This document shows, piece after piece, positions 38,301 to 49,935 of a stretch of 64,000 bases of DNA. Source of the stretch: Nymphaea colorata (taxonomy: Eukaryota; Streptophyta; Magnoliopsida; Nymphaeales; Nymphaeaceae). The notes beneath the pieces were generated by a model, which made no database searches, had not been told where the DNA came from, and saw nothing but the letters and a program-made list of their open reading frames with translations. A program made the position numbers and the translations under genes. Position 1 is the stretch's first letter; the number at the start of each line of letters is the position of its first letter. The DNA lies in contig NC_045141.1 of the NCBI RefSeq assembly GCF_008831285.2, positions 25,219,315-25,283,314 on the forward strand, written 5' to 3'.

Positions 38301-38410
38301 CCAGTTACTCGAGGGCGTCGAGTCTCAGCGCCAAGTCCTCGTCGCTCGTGGGCACCATCACGGCAGGGGCAGGGGCTCTCAACTGCCGATGGGGAGCATC
38401 CACCTGCTGA
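29360..38410 (+). CDS. Pectate lyase B (family 1 pectate lyase, secreted), 7 coding exons
   Basis: Secreted calcium-dependent pectate lyase, predicted to act on wall homogalacturonan. Exons: 29360-29466, 31103-31165, 31310-31366, 34573-35215, 36317-36420, 36634-36772 and 38186-38410. Lengths are 107, 63, 57, 643, 104, 139 and 225, joining in phase to 445 residues plus stop. Every intron is GT/AG. Residues 1-28 form a signal peptide with a likely cut after GVSA. The parallel beta-helix catalytic domain covers about residues 90-400. It contains [26 protein letters not shown] (D244), [18 protein letters not shown] (D266, D270), [20 protein letters not shown] (R322 as catalytic base, P324, R327) and the plant signature ahead of NPFAKE. 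NSS at residue 80 is a possible N-glycosylation site. It is the upstream member of a head-to-tail tandem pair with C. Function is from family knowledge. Confidence 0.94.
30006..30049 (+). repeat. 22-bp perfect tandem duplication in intron 1 of gene B
   Basis: The 22-base unit beginning GTCGTCTTTCAGATAGGG is present twice in a row (30006-30027 and 30028-30049). Each copy contains a CAG that could act as a weak acceptor. Confidence 0.95.
36504..36577 (+). repeat. 36-bp tandem duplication in intron 5 of gene B
   Basis: The block TTTTTGCAAAATGTAAATTC with its preceding T-rich stretch occurs twice with a 36-base period, ending about 57 bases before exon 6. The homologous intron of gene C lacks it. 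Confidence 0.9.
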
Positions 38411-40680
38411 CTTAAAAGCAGACCCCAGCACCACCACCACCACCACCACCACCGCATTTCCCCCATTCAATTATCTACTCTTTTCATTTGTTCATTATTA
38501 GAAAAGATAGAGGAAAAAAAAGTTAGAAAAAAAGGTTCAAATCGACGGTGTACATTATACATTGTCATCTGTCACAGAGTCCTCACCTTTCATCTGCATC
38601 TCAACCTCCCCCTGCTCCATCATTGTTTTCTTTTTGAAGAAAAAGAAAACAAAGGACTTATTACACTACATGGGCAGGTAAGGCAGCGTTGTCTGTCCGT
38701 GTTCTCTTCCCTGCATTTCGTCTCGTCGCTTGTTCTTGTTCTCCATTTTGGGTCTCTGTTACTAGGATACTAGTGGATGTCTTTCAAAAGTACCTCTCAC
38801 TAGATAGGGAGGATAAAATGAGCAAGATTGTATTGTATTATTGTGGCTGTTGTATCGGAGGTGAGAAATTGAAACTTCTCGATTATGGTTAAGACGATTT
38901 CATCTATTAAAGAAATCAAGCTATTTGACTGTTTGCAATATGGTTGTTTTGCATCTTTTTCATTGCCTTGTCGACCATAACGAAGTTTTTCTTTTCATGG
39001 GTTCATCCTGAAGAAAAGACGACCGGTGTGTTGCACTTCTGTGATGAATGAAAATTGACGAGTTGTTGACGTCCTATACCCCTACCAAAAACTAAGATGC
39101 AAAGGGGAGGCAGAGAATGCTCTAACATCAAATCCCTTTCGATGCGTTTGAATGTGTGATGGGAAGAATTGTTCCTGTTCCAAACAGTTGTTAAGATTTA
39201 ATCCCCCCTTTGAAAATACCTGATAGCATTAAACAGAAGCGAAGAGGACACCTCTGGTCTCTTGGAAAAGAATATCGATTTGAATCGGCGGGGGAGACAG
39301 AAAATTCGAAAGCTGCCAATACACTTGCGAATCAAATAATATTAGAAATGTAAACAAAAAACTATAATAATAAATTTAATTAATTTTCTTGGCCAACGAA
39401 ATATTTGGAAGCGAAAGAAAGAAAGAGGAACGATCAAGGGCATGCATGTTCTCAAAAATTCATCACAGTAAACAAAATCAGGACTTGAAACTTCAAGGCA
39501 GGTATGCGCTAGCTAGACAAGTTTACATCAAAGAGTTGAGATGAGGGGGGCACCTGTCCCATCAAAAAAGGGCATTCCATGTGATGAACTTCCGCCCTAA
39601 GCTGGGTTTTGAGCCCACTTAATTAAATGTGGCTCCGCCACCGACCCGAAGGGATGCTTGAAGGCAACTTCCCTGTCAAGGCATTTATTTCCGAGTATAA
39701 GGAATAATGGACAAAAAAGGCTCCCTTATCTCCATATTTCGGTGGGGAAAAAGCACTTTCTTCATGTGGTCATCGGTCACTCTATTATTTTGTGGTGCGT
39801 TGCATAATGTTAAGAGGGAAGAAAGAAGCATTGTGGTCCAAAAATTTTTAGCTCTACCACTGATGGCAGCAGCTCAAACATTTACACCACGCCAGCTTTA
39901 TTAGTTCATGTAGGCCGGATCTTGACCTCCTGCACCTAAGTATGTCAGTCGTTCAAATGCCATTTAATAGCTATACAACTCATATTCAACTACAGTCACT
40001 TCTCCATTACACCGACAACTGAAATCAAATTTGAGGTAAACGAGATTGTGACTCTTGTCAAATGTGATGTCATGACTGATATGTTTATCTTTTTATTCTT
40101 TGAATATTTTAACAACGATTTCAACAGGGATTGGTACAAAGAAAGGGATAGATGTTTGTAGGCAGCCAGTCTTCGTTTTGAGTTCCCATTGATATGGGAA
40201 TGAATGCATAGTGGAAATGTTACCTCAACAATATGACGGTCTCACGAATTTTTTCTTTTCAGTGTACCCGAATCTTGGTGCACAAATTTTGGTAGTTTTG
40301 AAAAGTTTAGTTTTGTAAAAAAGCAGTTCTTTTAACCATTTCCTAAAAGTTAGTTTATGTGAATAACATGGGGCGATGAGATTACTCAATTCCTTTCAAA
40401 AACCAGGATTTTTGAAAGAATCATTTTTTAGGAAACCTGGATTTGGTGTCATCTAAACACTCTAAAAAGGCAAAAAGTAGTTTTGCCTTCAAAAATCTGC
40501 TTTGGAGTGTCATGCAAACACCACCTTTAGTCTCGTTTTCAATTTTGTGTATCCAAATTCAAGTCCAGATCCTAATGCAACTAAGCGTTATTAGACCAGG
40601 ACAGTTTGAGAATGTAAGGTGTAGATCCAGTCAGACTCCAATGCATTTATGAATCCACTCTCCTCAGCTTCCCTTTTCAC
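38411..40680. other. Intergenic between genes B and C; 3' flank of B
   Basis: The first part (38411 to about 39060) is homologous to the region after gene C. Shared blocks include ACGGTGTACA, CAACCTC..CCCTGCTCCA and ATGGGCAGGT. It contains a CAC trinucleotide run at 38429-38453 just after the stop, in the presumed 3' untranslated region. The rest is AT-rich with relics such as a CTCCGCC-type repeat near 39545-39640 and GTGTCATCTAAACAC ends near 40446. No gene is supported. Confidence 0.6.
38429..38453 (+). repeat. (CAC)n microsatellite in the 3' flank of gene B
   Basis: Run of CAC units starting 18 bases after the stop codon. The corresponding position after gene C does not have it. Confidence 0.95.
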
Positions 40681-41559
40681 ACGCAAAGAGACACCCACAC
40701 AAGGACGCCGGACCCAGTCCAATCCGGTGGGTCCGGTTAGTCATGCACCGCGTGTGTGCCCCTAACCATCCCAGATCAACGGCCTACACGACGTGAAGTC
40801 GGTGCCGTCGGTGAAGCGGACGACGACGCCAATGAATTCGTAATTCGGCACCTAAATTGGAGCGGTGAATGTGGCAAGATTGGAGGCGCCTGGTTGGTCT
40901 CTTCTCAAGCCTACGGGACCCAAATTTTTCTTTCTTTCTCTTTCTTTTTTTTTTCCCTTTAAAAATTTAAAAAAAAAAAAAGAAAACTTTACACTTAACC
41001 ATGGTTAAGGCCCGAGGTGTTGGACCATGGTTGGCCCAAATATTGTTTTGTTATTTCTTAAAAAATTATCTTTACTAGATTTTCATTAAAAACGACACTG
41101 TGGTGCCATAAATAAATAAAATAATTTACCTCAAACCAAAAAAAAAAATGTAACTTAATAAGACAAATATGGAAGAGAGGCAGAGCTAAGTTTGTTTGGT
41201 TTTCCAAAGTTCAGCTTAAGTGTGGATTTTTCAAATGGATTTTTCAAATTAGTTGTAAAAAAGAGGTTTAATAGAAATTTCCATTTTCCCGGTTATAAAG
41301 AGGAGGGTGGTTTGGTGCTTTAACAATCACGGTGAATGAGTAACCACCGGTAGACGAGAAGGTAGAACGAACTTGGGGTTGGGGTATGGGTTAACCTGTG
41401 GTCAACGGAGGAAGGGCGGGGCCCAGGCGGCTGCTATAAAAAACGGTGTCAGTGGCCGTTTTATGCCGGAACAGCTTTTCTTTCGTTATTCCCTTTCGTG
41501 ATTCCCTTTCCCTCCATTCGTTGTGATACAGGACTACAGAGTACAGAGGGAGGGAAGCC
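40681..41559 (+). promoter_or_regulatory. Promoter region and TATA box of pectate lyase C
   Basis: TATAAAAAA starts at 41435, about 120 bases before the ATG at 41560. GGGCGGGGCC lies just upstream, as in gene B. The palindrome TAACCATGGTTA is at 40996-41007, with a second ACCATGGTT at about 41023. The block 40860-41010 is homologous to 24940-25230. Confidence 0.65.
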
Positions 41560-44500
41560 ATGGCGGGAAGCGCTAGAACTTTAGCGATTGTGGCCTGGAT
41601 GATGATGGCCTTGGTTATCGGATCCATCTCCGCCGTCGACGCGGGAAGGGAAGAGAGATATCTGAGGTACATCCTTTGTTGAATCGGCCTTCTTCTTTTA
41701 ATTTACGAATGAGGAGCTCCCTGTGAGCTCTTAACTTGTAGTTGCCACTTATCTCTGTTGTTTATCAAAGGCCCGCTGATTTTAGGGTTTTTTTTTTTTA
41801 ATCTTACTACCGGGATTTAGGAGATTCTGGAGCTCCGCCCTGTTTTCGGATGTTTGTTTTCGCGGTTCCTCAAACGAGTCGTTAGAGTTGGGAAATAGGT
41901 GCCGAGATATGTTTTACAGGCATTTCAGGCAAATGTGGGAGTGTGATGGCGTGGATGATGGAGAATTTGATATGAATATGTTTTTCGATGTATCAGTTAC
42001 TTTCCCTGCATTAAAGATGAGATTTCGCGTTTTCTGTGTCGAATTTTCGCCAGACGCTGAAGGATTTGAGTTTGGAAGTCTCTTCGCTGCAGTTTCCCAC
42101 TTTTTATCGATTAATGCTGAGAAATAGTCCAACATATTCAGATATTCTACTGCGTATCTATCTTTGGAGTTCAGAATATCTTTTGGTTTCCGTCTCAGCT
42201 TCTTGCTTTTCGCTAATTTTTCTAGAAGATTGCGATCTTTTACATTAGAATTTTGCTTCCAGTGACGGAGTTCAGTTTATCCTTGAAACTCAAAATTCGA
42301 AGATGTAAAGGGAGCGAGAGAGAGAGAGAGAGAGACGGCGAACATGAATTAGCTTGAGAATAGGAGCATCAGAACTCAGAAGCGTTCAGTCTCCTGGTTA
42401 CACAAGGAAGACGACCTGGAGTTTGCTTTTATTATTTTTATTCTCTAAAGTTTGCTTCACAAAACAAATTGAAGCATCATAAGGCGTGCTCTGCTATAAA
42501 TCTGAAGAAAGTACTGTATTAGCACGTTTCTGATCGATGCTTGTTTTATGTAATCGATCTGGAGCCTCTGTGGCCATATTTATGAATTTGAAGATTGATA
42601 ATGGAAGAAGAGCGATCAGTTTCTAGAATTGGCCCAATGTATCTGGGTTTAATCCAGGTAAGAGAAGCGAAAATTGTGGTGAATGTGGAGTTGTGAGCTC
42701 CCATAGGCCATGGATCTCGGGCACCTCTACCTTTCCGTTGTAAAAATGGATCCTTCTGCGCACCCGAGGGTCTGTTCCCTCATTGTCCTGTACTGGTTGA
42801 CTTGCTCCTCCAGTGCATGTGGCTCGGCCGACTTTGCCGTCACTTTTCTTCTTCCTCGATCGGGAAATAATAAATTCTTTCGTGGACAACAAATGGACCT
42901 CCATTCCTCACGGTTTTCTGAATCGTCGGCGGTGAATGAGACTAGTCTTTTTTATTAATCTTGGTGCAAAAATTTCTGATTTGGCTGTGTCGCTTTCTTT
43001 TTCATTGTGCTGTTGCTCTTGACTCTTGGATGAAAAAAAAAAAAAAAAAAACCCTGGTTGCGTTGACCACTGTCTTGAGCCAAAATAGGAAAAGTTAAGC
43101 CCCTTGGATAATGGAATTATGGAATCACAGTTCCGCACTAGCCGGCGCTTCTTTCTCAAAATCATAAGTAACCTAATCACGAATTCCTGCGGGTAGGTAT
43201 TCTCGTTATCCATGTGTCCGAAGAGACAGGTAGGTACTCCTGTTACCATCTCTCTAATATATGCACGTCTTTTTGTATGTGTTTTTATGTCTCAACTTTA
43301 CCCTTTTTTTTTTTTTTCCCTACAGTGGTCTCAGCATTGAACAGCACGAGGCGGAAAGAGAGAGAATGCAAAAGATGAGACCCAACATGTTAGTCCGAAT
43401 TTTCACTTTCCTTCCGTTCTCCTAAAGTTGACTGCCTTCACCGGATTCGGTTGCTGACATGCTTTCTTATGTCTATTTGTTTCTGAAGGACTGTGATCAA
43501 TCCGGTGGCAGAGGACCCAGATGCCATAGCAGAGATGGTTTCTATGTAAGTCTGGTTCCTTCTCTCTATAAACACTTTGCACCAGTAGTTTTGTGCAACT
43601 ACCAAGTATTCCGTATGCATTTGATGAGGGGTCACTGACTCACTGATGACTCTTAAGTAGGGGGACAGTTGGTACCTAATAATAATATGCAATTTTCCAC
43701 TAGTTGGTACTCCGTGCAATATCTGTAGAACCACTATTTGATGTTTAATTAATTCACCTTATAATATCTTGTGATCCGTCCAGGGAGGAAACAGGTGTCC
43801 TTGTAGTCGCAGTGTTGTGAGTTCTGAGTGGGTAGCTGGACCTATGTTTCGGCATATTGCGGCTTAATAGCATCTCATATGCGAATTTGCGTTCCCGTTC
43901 GGCTGTGGCTAGGCCTTGTGAAAATCGTGTCCCAGGTGATGGTGCGGAGGCGAAAGTAAAAAATGACGACGTTGGTCTTACTTTAGTTTCTGAAAATCAA
44001 CCTGCCTCTTGAATATCACTTGCTAATGCCGTCACTGAACAAGTATGCCAAGTTCGAGCACCAAAATTAGTGGAATCTTTGATGTTTCCATAGAAATTCA
44101 TCCCATATGCTGCATCAAATCTGATACATGTGTTTCTTCACAAAGTAGCCCTAAAAGCTGCCCATGGATATGGTTGCAGGGTGCTAGGCGAACAGAGTTC
44201 CTAGGCGATTTAGGAAAGGCATCAAACTTTTCTTTTGGAAAATGCCAAATACGTCGTTCGTTGTTTTATTTTTTGAAGTTTTATTTTGGTCACATTAGAA
44301 AATTAAAGCCGGATAGCTGGTATATTATAGGTCTTAAGATTCTTACCTGAATGATAAAGTATTGAGGCTGGACCCTGCTCCTAAGACCTCAACCAGGTTT
44401 GTTTGAGCCAACCATTCTGTGCAACCAAGATGCGCCCTCCTTACATGGATTTGAACATCTCATGTCTGTTTTTTCTTCTTTTCCAACCTTGCTTTTCACC

Positions 44501-47500
44501 TACTCAGATTGTTCAACCTGTTTTTAGAAGGTAGAGGTTCTTGGGAAATGTTATTGTTAGGTTGGTTCAATTGAAGGAGAGCAGAAAAGCCCCTGGTATT
44601 AAAAAGTCACTGCTGCTTCATTTGCTCCGTTCTTTCTTTTCTTCCAGAAAGAATTTGATTCACGGAAAGCGTTTGTCTGCAGAATCCACTTATTTTGCAG
44701 ATCAAGCGCCGTTGCAAACGCAAGACACGTTCGGCGTTGTAGAGAACACCGAGAAACAGATGCTCTGCGTTCCTTACGTGTAACATATAGTGCTTCCGGT
44801 TCTTGAGGCGTCATCACTTTTACATTTGCCTCGTCAGACCCACTTGGTTGGTATAAAATGCTCAATGTTCCAATTTCCCGTCCAGTCTTCTGCACAGTTA
44901 TTGCCTTGTTGACCAGGATGTGGTATAGAGCCCTCGGACTTTATTTGATCCTTTCCAGGTTTCCCTGTCAGCAACGAAAATAACACAAACCAGAACCTTT
45001 CGTCCTCATTGGCAGAGGAGAAGGAAGTCAAGAGGTAGTTTTGACCACGTCATTTTCGTGAAGATTTGCATCCCATCGCATTCCATCTCCTTTTCTTTTT
45101 ACCATTTTCTTTGCACCTTCGCAGTTTTTATCTCTTCCTATGAGCGAAAAGCAGTACCTAGGTCTCCAAGCAACCTTAAATTCCAAGGTCTGGGAAAGGA
45201 CTTCTGCCTCTCCTGAATATGCCTACCGACCTGTTTGCACCTTTTCTTTGAATTGCCCTGTTTGCACCCCTATTCTCAACTTTGGCCTCACCATTGTTTC
45301 AGGTGTCGCATCATCCCCAACCTCATCGAGTCAACAAAAGAGTTGATTCTGTGGGATGATCTTACCTGAACCCTGCCTCCTACCACTATGGAACTTTAAA
45401 ACGACCGTCTTAACCTGTTTAGCATAAAAGGTCTTACCTAGAGTAGGTGTAGTTTCTTCGTTTTACTCGGTTCTTGAATTAGTGCACCAAACCAGGTCGG
45501 TGACTTTTTCCCGCTTTTCAGATGGGAATCATTGCGGCCGTGTGGCCTAGTTGCTTCATTTCCCGTTTCCTATGGAGCTAATAACTGTTAATGAGTGATT
45601 CCCGGATTGTTGATTTCTCCTCGCGAGACTTTGGTTACTGCTAGGAAATGAACGGGCCCATTCTATTTATCCTCTGTTTCATTTTTGTAAGGGAAAGTTA
45701 TGTTAAATTAACAGTCTTTCGTTTCTCAATATTCAACGAGACATGAATGACAAATACTTTCAAAAGTGATGATGTTCTAGAAAAGAGTCGCTAAAAAAAA
45801 AAAAAAATCAAATATCGTTTGCGAAGAAAATGAAAACCTATTTCTTCTGAAAAAGAAATTTGACTTCAGCCAATTTTCACTAGTTTACTGTTACTTGAAC
45901 CCTGGTGAACAAATATCGTTGCTTAATGCTCATTTTTCCCAGGAAGAGTCTGATGCTAATAATACTGCATTCTCTGTTATGGTGGGGAAGAAAAGTGCGT
46001 ATAGTGCATATCTTGATTTTCTATATTGCGTTTTATGCAATTTAAATGGGAAAAGGAAGGGAAACATTTATTTTCACTCGCCAGCTATAAAGCCAAATCT
46101 GTCTCGGACCGCTTAGTAGGTCATTAATCGCCTGTAGACAAACTTGAAAGGTATTGCCAACCGCAGCTCCCCTGTCCAGCCACACAGTTAGGAAGGCTCA
46201 AGCGTTGAGACGTGTCTGCTGGCATAATTTGTCATTCAAGAATCCAGATAAATGACAGAAAATGACCATGTAATAACGACGACGTCATGTTTGTCTGTCA
46301 CTGATTTCTGCCGTTAAAAATAAAAAAAATAGGAGTGATATTGACACCCTGTTTCCAACATGTCATTCTTGCACCTTTTCGCCACTACAACCAACTGCAT
46401 GAGCATCCGTCGGGAAATGAGTTAAATCAGTCATAGAATGAAATTTGATTCTGATTAAGTGAAAAAGGCAAAAATAGAAATAAAAAAAAACGAGTCTCCA
46501 ATGATACTGAGTTTATTGAAGAGATGAACGTGGTTAATGGGTACGTTTAGGAAACAGAGGACGTTCGAGCATCGAGGCGCTTGAATTTGGCTCCACATTG
46601 GCTACGCTTTGCGGCACGTCGTTGACTCGACACTCTGTTTTTCTTTCCAGGAGCATCAGGAACAGCTCGGCGAGGAGGGAGCTGGGTTACCTTTCCTGCG
46701 GAACCGGTAACCCCATCGACGACTGCTGGCGGTGCGACCCCAATTGGTCCAGCAACCGCAAGCGGCTCGCCGACTGCGGTATCGGGTTCGGGCGCAACGC
46801 CGTTGGCGGCCGCGATGGACGCTACTACGTGGTGACCGACTCTTCGGACGACGACCCGGTGAACCCCCGGCCGGGGACCCTCCGTCACGCCGTCGTCCAG
46901 GACGAGCCCCTTTGGATCGTATTCAAGAGCGACATGGTCATCGTCCTCAAGGAGGAGCTAATCATGAACAGCTTCAAAACCATTGACGGCCGTGGTGCCA
47001 ACGTTCATATCGCCAATGGCGCATGCATCACCATCCAGTATGTCACCAACATCATCGTCCATGGCATACACATCCATGACTGCAAGCCTACTGGCAATGC
47101 CATGGTCCGGAGCTCGCCTAGCCACTACGGGTGGAGGAGAATGGCAGACGGTGACGGGGTCTCGATATTCGGGGCCAGCCACATCTGGGTCGATCACTGC
47201 TCGCTGTCCAACTGCGCCGATGGGCTCATCGACGCTGTCATGGCCTCGACCGCCATCACCATCTCCAATAATTACTTTACCCACCATAATGAGGTAAATT
47301 GATTTCAAAAAGCTGAAAACAGTTCTGCCAATCCATCTAAGTTTTAGTTCAATTTTTCCATTTCTACCTTTTATTCTTTCTTCCGTCGCTGGCTAGCTGA
47401 CTGCGATCGTCTTGTAGGTTAGCCCAGTCAAACGACTTAGTTGACATGGAGAAATTTACTTGGTCGTTTCCAACAGTCCTTCTGAAGCATATGGGTGTTT

Positions 47501-49935
47501 CTCAGGAGCCCCATCTGTTAATCATGATTAATTGTCTTCGCTAGATTATCCTGTACATTAACAGTCATTTCTCTCATCAATGATATTGATAAACACAGTA
47601 ACCTTATGAGGTAAAAGCAGTTCGTTTGCCCTTGTTGGTTGTCATGTTCGGATTAGAAGGTTAAAAAAGCACTAAATGTGTTAAATATGGCAGTCCTTTT
47701 CTGTAATGTACGTGATCTGTCAGGTATCCTTTTGCCAAAAAGGGCTGGTACCATAGGAAACTAAATTACAAAATGTTGGTTCCCCTAAGACCGTGGTTTG
47801 GGGTTCTGTTTTCCATCTTTCTTTGCTGCGAGTTAGTCTCCTTTCTCGGTAGCTGATAATTGTTCTTATTGTGGTTCAAAATCAGCACGATATCGAGGCT
47901 GGTCATTGCTTAAGGCAAGAAGGACCCTTCTTCCGTTCTTCTTGTCAGGGAAGAAGACGACCTTTTGGCAATTTCTCTAGGACTTTAGTTCCCATTGATA
48001 TTGCCATATGGCTCTTCCCTCCCCGTTTTGTTGTTCTGTTTCCCCGTTTTACCTTTTGTTGCTTGCCCTTCCCTGGTTTACATCGTCAATTGTTGGTGGT
48101 TGAAGGTGATGCTGTTGGGGCACAGTGACTCTTACGAGAAGGATAAGGAAATGCAGGTGACCATCGCTTTCAACCATTTCGGAGAGGGCCTCATTCAGAG
48201 AATGCCCAGGTAAAATGCCCAAGAGTAAATGCTATTTTCCCATGAATACTGACAACCTCAAGTATGAGGCCGGGGACACGTAATTTTGTCCTCCTTTAAA
48301 TAAACGTTCCATGTTTTTTCTTTTATTGTGCTTTATATGTTTTGAATTTTGGTTGTTGTTTGTTCTACTTGCTCCTCTGCGGGTCGGGGGAATAACAGGT
48401 GCAGGCATGGGTACTTCCACGTTGTGAACAACGACTACACCCACTGGGAGATGTACGCCATAGGAGGAAGCGCAGCTCCCACCATTAACAGCCAGAGCAA
48501 CAGATACCTTGCTCCTGTTGACCCCTTCGCGAAGGAGGTAAAAAATAATCTTGTGTTACACATTTACATTAGAAATCAAACCTTGATTAACCAAGTTGCT
48601 GTCCAAGGCCTAGTCACTGCTAAGTTCTTAACAGACTTATCTGCCATTGTTGCACCTCCAACTCGGAGTACTAGGATCAGTAAAAGATCGAACCGTCTCT
48701 TTGGGCCGAAAAACTTCTTTAGTGGTAGTAGACGCAGTCGCTGCCTATGCGTCTTCATATTCGCCACTAGTCTTGTTACTATGTTATGATGGACGGTGAT
48801 CAAGGAGATGCATCTCTGCCGCGGTGGTCATTTTCCCAATCTACCGTCTATCTCAATTTCCGTCCTCCGGTCGTTTATGTCTTCATGGTAGATGGACCCA
48901 CTTATGTGGTAAACTCTGTCATCCGAAAAGCGGATAATTTCCATGCATTTCTACGTCCATGCTTGTCACCGCGGGTGGGGTCCGTGCATGATCCATGCTG
49001 GGTGGGATGGTTTGGACCCATCCAGCAGGATACAGGTTCGCATCCCCCATAACCAATATACTAGGGACTATTAACCGACGTCCTGTACCATTTGATGGTC
49101 GGTCAATCTGCATAAATGCCCAAACCGACTGAAAAAAGAAACTTAAAGCTTTCATTCATCTCCTCCTCTTACATGGCTTCATATTTTGAGACATCGTCCT
49201 TCCTATGTGCCAACGATATCAGCCTAATGCCCATGATCCTCCTCCTACTTGTCCTTAGGGGGAATCTACACAATATCTTTTGGGTCCATGTCAACGTTGT
49301 CCGGATTCGTAGTCACGGGATGAATGGGTTTAAAAAAGGAAAAAAAAAGTAATAAAATCGAATCGAATGACTGTTTCTAAAAGTTCCTAAAATTTATACA
49401 ATTTAGCCTTCCTTTCTTGTTGTTAATAAACAAATTGACCAAAACAAAGACAATCTCATCTCGAAAGATTGGGATTAATCAAGCTCAGGCCCGATTTGCA
49501 CCGACTACTGACAGCATCTTTTATTTGGCTCAAGTGTGCGAGTGTGTAGGTTTAGTCCAAGTCCCACCTCAAAAGATTGGGATTCATCAACTTCAGGCCC
49601 GATTTGCACCGACTAGTGACAGCGTCTTAGGTTTGGCTAAGTATGCGAGTACGTGGATGAGAAAACAGTTTGTTGAGGTCTCAATGGATGATTTTTTCTT
49701 GCTTGAACAGGTGACGAAGAGGGTGAACACGGCCTCAGACGTGTGGAAAAGCTGGAACTGGAGGTCCGAAGGCGATATGTTGTTGAACGGAGCCTACTTC
49801 ACCCCGTCGGGCGTGGGCGCGGCCTCCAGTTACGCGAGGGCGTCGAGCCTCAGCGCCAAGTCCTCGTCGCTTGTCGGTACCATCACGGCCGAGGCAGGGG
49901 CTCTCAGCTGCCGGCAGGCATCATCCACCTGCTGA
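41560..49935 (+). CDS. Pectate lyase C (family 1 pectate lyase, secreted), 7 coding exons
   Basis: Tandem sister of gene B with the same predicted role in the cell wall. Exons: 41560-41666, 43326-43388, 43489-43545, 46651-47293, 48106-48209, 48399-48537 and 49711-49935. Their lengths are identical to those of B, giving 445 residues plus stop with all GT/AG borders. The signal peptide is residues 1-28 ([19 protein letters not shown]). D244, D266, D270, R322, P324 and R327 are all kept. Within the 214 residues completed in exon 4 it differs from B at 13 positions, for example [10 protein letters not shown] for [10 protein letters not shown] and FKSDMVI for FKRDMVI, none at a catalytic position. 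Intron sequences remain alignable to B over long stretches, so the duplication is old enough for coding divergence but not saturated. No frameshift or stop was seen. Confidence 0.94.
42311..42335 (+). repeat. (GA)n microsatellite in intron 1 of gene C
   Basis: GA run preceded by GGGAGC. The homologous place in gene B intron 1 has only a short GAGAGA stretch. Confidence 0.9.
49464..49660 (+). repeat. 108-bp tandem duplication in intron 6 of gene C
   Basis: AAAGATTGGGATTAATCAAG at 49464 recurs as AAAGATTGGGATTCATCAAC at 49572. CAGGCCCGATTTGCACCGAC and the following 60 bases are also repeated. The homologous intron of gene B has a single diverged copy near 38068-38160, so the duplication arose in C after the gene duplication. 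It lies within 250 bases of the exon 7 acceptor. Confidence 0.9.
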
